Position numbers and translations under genes: made by a program. Shown here one piece after another: positions 23,172 to 24,879 of a stretch of 24,879 nt of DNA. Every line of letters begins with the position of its first letter. The first letter of the stretch is position 1. The notes beneath the pieces were generated by a model, which saw nothing but the letters and a program-made list of their open reading frames with translations, had not been told where the DNA came from and ran no database searches. This DNA comes from Sedimenticola sp. (GTDB taxonomy: Bacteria > Pseudomonadota > Gammaproteobacteria > Chromatiales > Chromatiaceae), in contig JALVUB010000226.1 of the NCBI GenBank assembly GCA_027023915.1, forward strand, positions 1 to 24,879. The letters run 5' to 3'.

Positions 23172-23770
23172 GCCAGGCGCTCCTCGATTTTCTTCAGTGC
23201 CCCGGTGGTCATCAGCACTTTCTCATAACCCACCAGACTCACCGGGTCCAGCTCGTCACTGTCGCGCACATCGACGTGGTAGAGATTGCGAGCGGCCAGG
23301 TAGAGATGTTCGTCGAGCTGGTCAGTAACGATAAGCACGTCGTCCAATCCCAGCGCATCAAGCTTGGTCACCAGCGCCTTTGTCTTGGGCAGGTCCACAC
23401 CGAAGCTCTCCACCACCACCAGGCGCTCCTGTCGCACCAGTTCCGAAAGAATGGAGCGCAACGCGCCGCGGTACATCTTCTTGTTCACCTTTTGCGCATA
23501 GCTGCGAGGCTGGGCGGCAAAGGTGACGCCACCACCCCGCCACAGCGGACTGCGAATGGTACCCGCGCGGGCGCGACCGGTGCCCTTCTGACGATAGGGC
23601 TTTTTGCCGCCACCGCTCACCGCGGAACGGTTCTTCTGCGCCTTGGTGCCGGAACGGGCACCCGCCAGGTAGGCGGTCACCACCTGATGCACTAACGGTT
23701 CCTTGAACTCGACGCCGAATACAGCGTCGGATACCTGCAGGGAAGCCCCGCCTTGTACGTTGAGCTCCAT
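23168..23770 (-). CDS. rplD: 50S ribosomal protein L4
   Basis: Early-assembly protein whose loop reaches the exit tunnel (QKNRSAVSGGGKKPYRQKGTGRARAGTIRSPLWRGGGVTFA). The 200 residues are close to the 201 of E. coli. In E. coli L4 represses the S10 operon through the rpsJ leader, which is not present in its usual place here. It starts 3 bp after rplC. Confidence 0.97.
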   Translation of the reverse strand: MELNVQGGASLQVSDAVFGVEFKEPLVHQVVTAYLAGARSGTKAQKNRSAVSGGGKKPYRQKGTGRARAGTIRSPLWRGGGVTFAAQPRSYAQKVNKKMYRGALRSILSELVRQERLVVVESFGVDLPKTKALVTKLDALGLDDVLIVTDQLDEHLYLAARNLYHVDVRDSDELDPVSLVGYEKVLMTTGALKKIEERLA

Positions 23771-23773
23771 GAC

Positions 23774-24424
23774 TTAACCCTTGTTCTTTAGTTTCACCGC
23801 GGGGGTGACGATCACATCACCACCAGGCGCCCCGGGCACTGCCCCTTTGATAAGCAGCAGGCCACGCTCGGCATCCACGCGAACGATTTCGAGGGTTTGA
23901 ACCGTAACCCGCTTGCTGCCCATGTGGCCGGCCATCTTCTTGCCCTTGAACACGCGGCCGGGCGTCTGGCACTGGCCGATGGAACCGGGCGCGCGGTGCG
24001 ACAAAGAGTTGCCGTGGCTGGCATCCTGGGTGCGAAAGTTGTGGCGCTTCACCGGCCCCTGGAAGCCCTTGCCCTTGGAGATGCCGCTCACGTCCACCTT
24101 TTGCCCGCTCTCGAACAGCTCCACCGTGATCTCGCTGCCCACCTCGGGAATTTCGCCTTCATGATCGTCTAGGCGGAACTCCCACAGACCACGCCCAGGC
24201 TCCACGCCCGCCTTGGCAAAATGGCCCGCCATGGGCTTGTTTACCCGGCTCGGCTTGCGCTTGCCCACGGTGACCTGCACCGCCTGGTAACCATCACGCT
24301 CGGGCGTGCGCACCTGGGTGACCCGGTTGGGCTCCACCTGGACCACGGTCACCGGCACGGAGACCCCGTCGTCGGTGAACACGCGGGTCATGCCCGCCTT
24401 GCGTCCCACTAGTCCTAATGCCAT
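23774..24424 (-). CDS. rplC: 50S ribosomal protein L3
   Basis: Assembly-initiator protein reaching the peptidyl transferase centre. The 216 residues include RTQDASHGNSLSHRAPGSIG followed by QCQTPGRVFKGKKMAGHMG. Gln153 corresponds to the glutamine methylated by PrmB in E. coli (Gln150). It starts 10 bp after rpsJ. Confidence 0.97.
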   Translation of the reverse strand: MALGLVGRKAGMTRVFTDDGVSVPVTVVQVEPNRVTQVRTPERDGYQAVQVTVGKRKPSRVNKPMAGHFAKAGVEPGRGLWEFRLDDHEGEIPEVGSEITVELFESGQKVDVSGISKGKGFQGPVKRHNFRTQDASHGNSLSHRAPGSIGQCQTPGRVFKGKKMAGHMGSKRVTVQTLEIVRVDAERGLLLIKGAVPGAPGGDVIVTPAVKLKNKG

Positions 24425-24434
24425 GTTCGAAACC

Positions 24435-24746
24435 TCAGTTCAGCTTGATCTGAACATCCACGCCTGCGGCCAGATCCAGCTTCATCAGTGCATCCACCGT
24501 CTTGTCGGTGGGATCGATGATGTCCATCAACCGCTTGTGGGTGCGGATCTCATATTGGTCGCGCGCATCTTTGTTGACGTGCGGCGAGATCAGCACCGTG
24601 TAACGCTCCTTGCGCGTGGGCAGGGGAATGGGCCCCTTCACCCGCGCGCCGGTGCGTTTGGCGGTGTCCACAATCTCTTTGGTGGACTGGTCGATCAGCC
24701 GGTGATCGAAGGACTTGAGTCGGATTCTGATACGCTGGTTGGCCAT
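24435..24746 (-). CDS. rpsJ: 30S ribosomal protein S10
   Basis: Head protein and NusE transcription antitermination factor; first gene of the S10 operon. The 103 residues equal E. coli, starting MANQRIRIRLKSFDHRLIDQ, with GPIPLPTRKERYTVLISPHVNKDARDQYEIRTHKRLMDI. ATG 24746 has GAGG overlapping the tuf stop. It is only 7 bp from tuf. Confidence 0.97.
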   Translation of the reverse strand: MANQRIRIRLKSFDHRLIDQSTKEIVDTAKRTGARVKGPIPLPTRKERYTVLISPHVNKDARDQYEIRTHKRLMDIIDPTDKTVDALMKLDLAAGVDVQIKLN

Positions 24747-24753
24747 CGCTGCC

Positions 24754-24879
24754 TCACTCGATGATCTTGGAAACCACGCCGGCGCCCACGGTGCGGCCAC
24801 CCTCGCGGATGGCAAACCGCAGACCCTCTTCCATGGCAATCGGCGCTATCAGCTTCACCGTCATCTTCACGTTGTCCCC
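24754..24879 (-). CDS. tuf: Elongation factor Tu (C-terminal 41 residues, rest beyond window)
   Basis: Delivers aminoacyl-tRNA to the ribosome. Only the end of domain 3 is inside the window: it starts GDNVKMTVKLIAPIAMEEGL and ends with the EF-Tu C-terminus RFAIREGGRTVGAGVVSKIIE before a TGA stop. A tuf gene before rpsJ is the usual end of the str operon. Confidence 0.95.
   Translation of the reverse strand, partial: GDNVKMTVKLIAPIAMEEGLRFAIREGGRTVGAGVVSKIIE

Overview
The window is high-GC bacterial chromosome, apparently gammaproteobacterial. It carries the complete S10–spc–alpha ribosomal protein cluster in the canonical order. It also has the gpmI–envC / rhodanese(yibN-like)–secB–gpsA / trmL neighbourhood known from enterobacteria, and a glnL–glnG (NtrB–NtrC) pair preceded by a DUF4124 gene. 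A BigR/SqrR-type ArsR repressor beside a rhodanese, and a class 1B dihydroorotate dehydrogenase, hint at a sulfur-oxidising or Chromatiales-like lineage; that placement is inference. No mobile elements, CRISPR arrays, rRNA or tRNA genes were seen.

Left part (1–5.7 kb). On the minus strand, gpmI is followed by a 5'-complete envC that runs off the left edge. Divergently, on the plus strand, lie the ArsR regulator, a membrane-anchored rhodanese, secB (export chaperone) and gpsA (glycerol-3-phosphate for phospholipids). The last three are about 10 bp apart and look like one operon. trmL (tRNA wobble 2'-O-methylation) converges on gpsA.

Middle part (5.7–11.1 kb). A class 1B PyrD is divergent from trmL, with its probable promoter inside the trmL 5' end. 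A 131-residue protein of unknown function follows on the minus strand, with a possible 24-residue membrane peptide ORF beside it. A co-directional minus-strand group comes next in transcription order: SAM hydrolase (DUF62), DUF4124 exported protein, NtrB, NtrC. A strong intrinsic terminator separates this group from the ribosomal cluster.

Right part (11.1–24.9 kb). Everything is on the minus strand, transcribed from the right edge leftwards: the 3' end of tuf, then rpsJ rplC rplD rplW rplB rpsS rplV rpsC rplP rpmC rpsQ, rplN rplX rplE rpsN rpsH rplF rplR rpsE rpmD rplO secY rpmJ, and rpsM rpsK rpsD rpoA rplQ. A near-consensus sigma-70 promoter lies between rpmJ and rpsM, a weaker one between rpsQ and rplN, and the rplQ terminator closes the unit. 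tuf and rpsJ are only 7 bp apart, so there is no room for an enterobacterial S10 leader, and the rpsN–rpsH spacer is unusually long (124 bp).

Overall the region is core housekeeping DNA. No clearly novel system was found. The most interesting points are the probable persulfide-sensing ArsR/rhodanese pair, the class 1B PyrD without a visible PyrK, the unknown 131-aa gene with the adjacent small ORF, and the non-enterobacterial regulatory spacing in the ribosomal operons.
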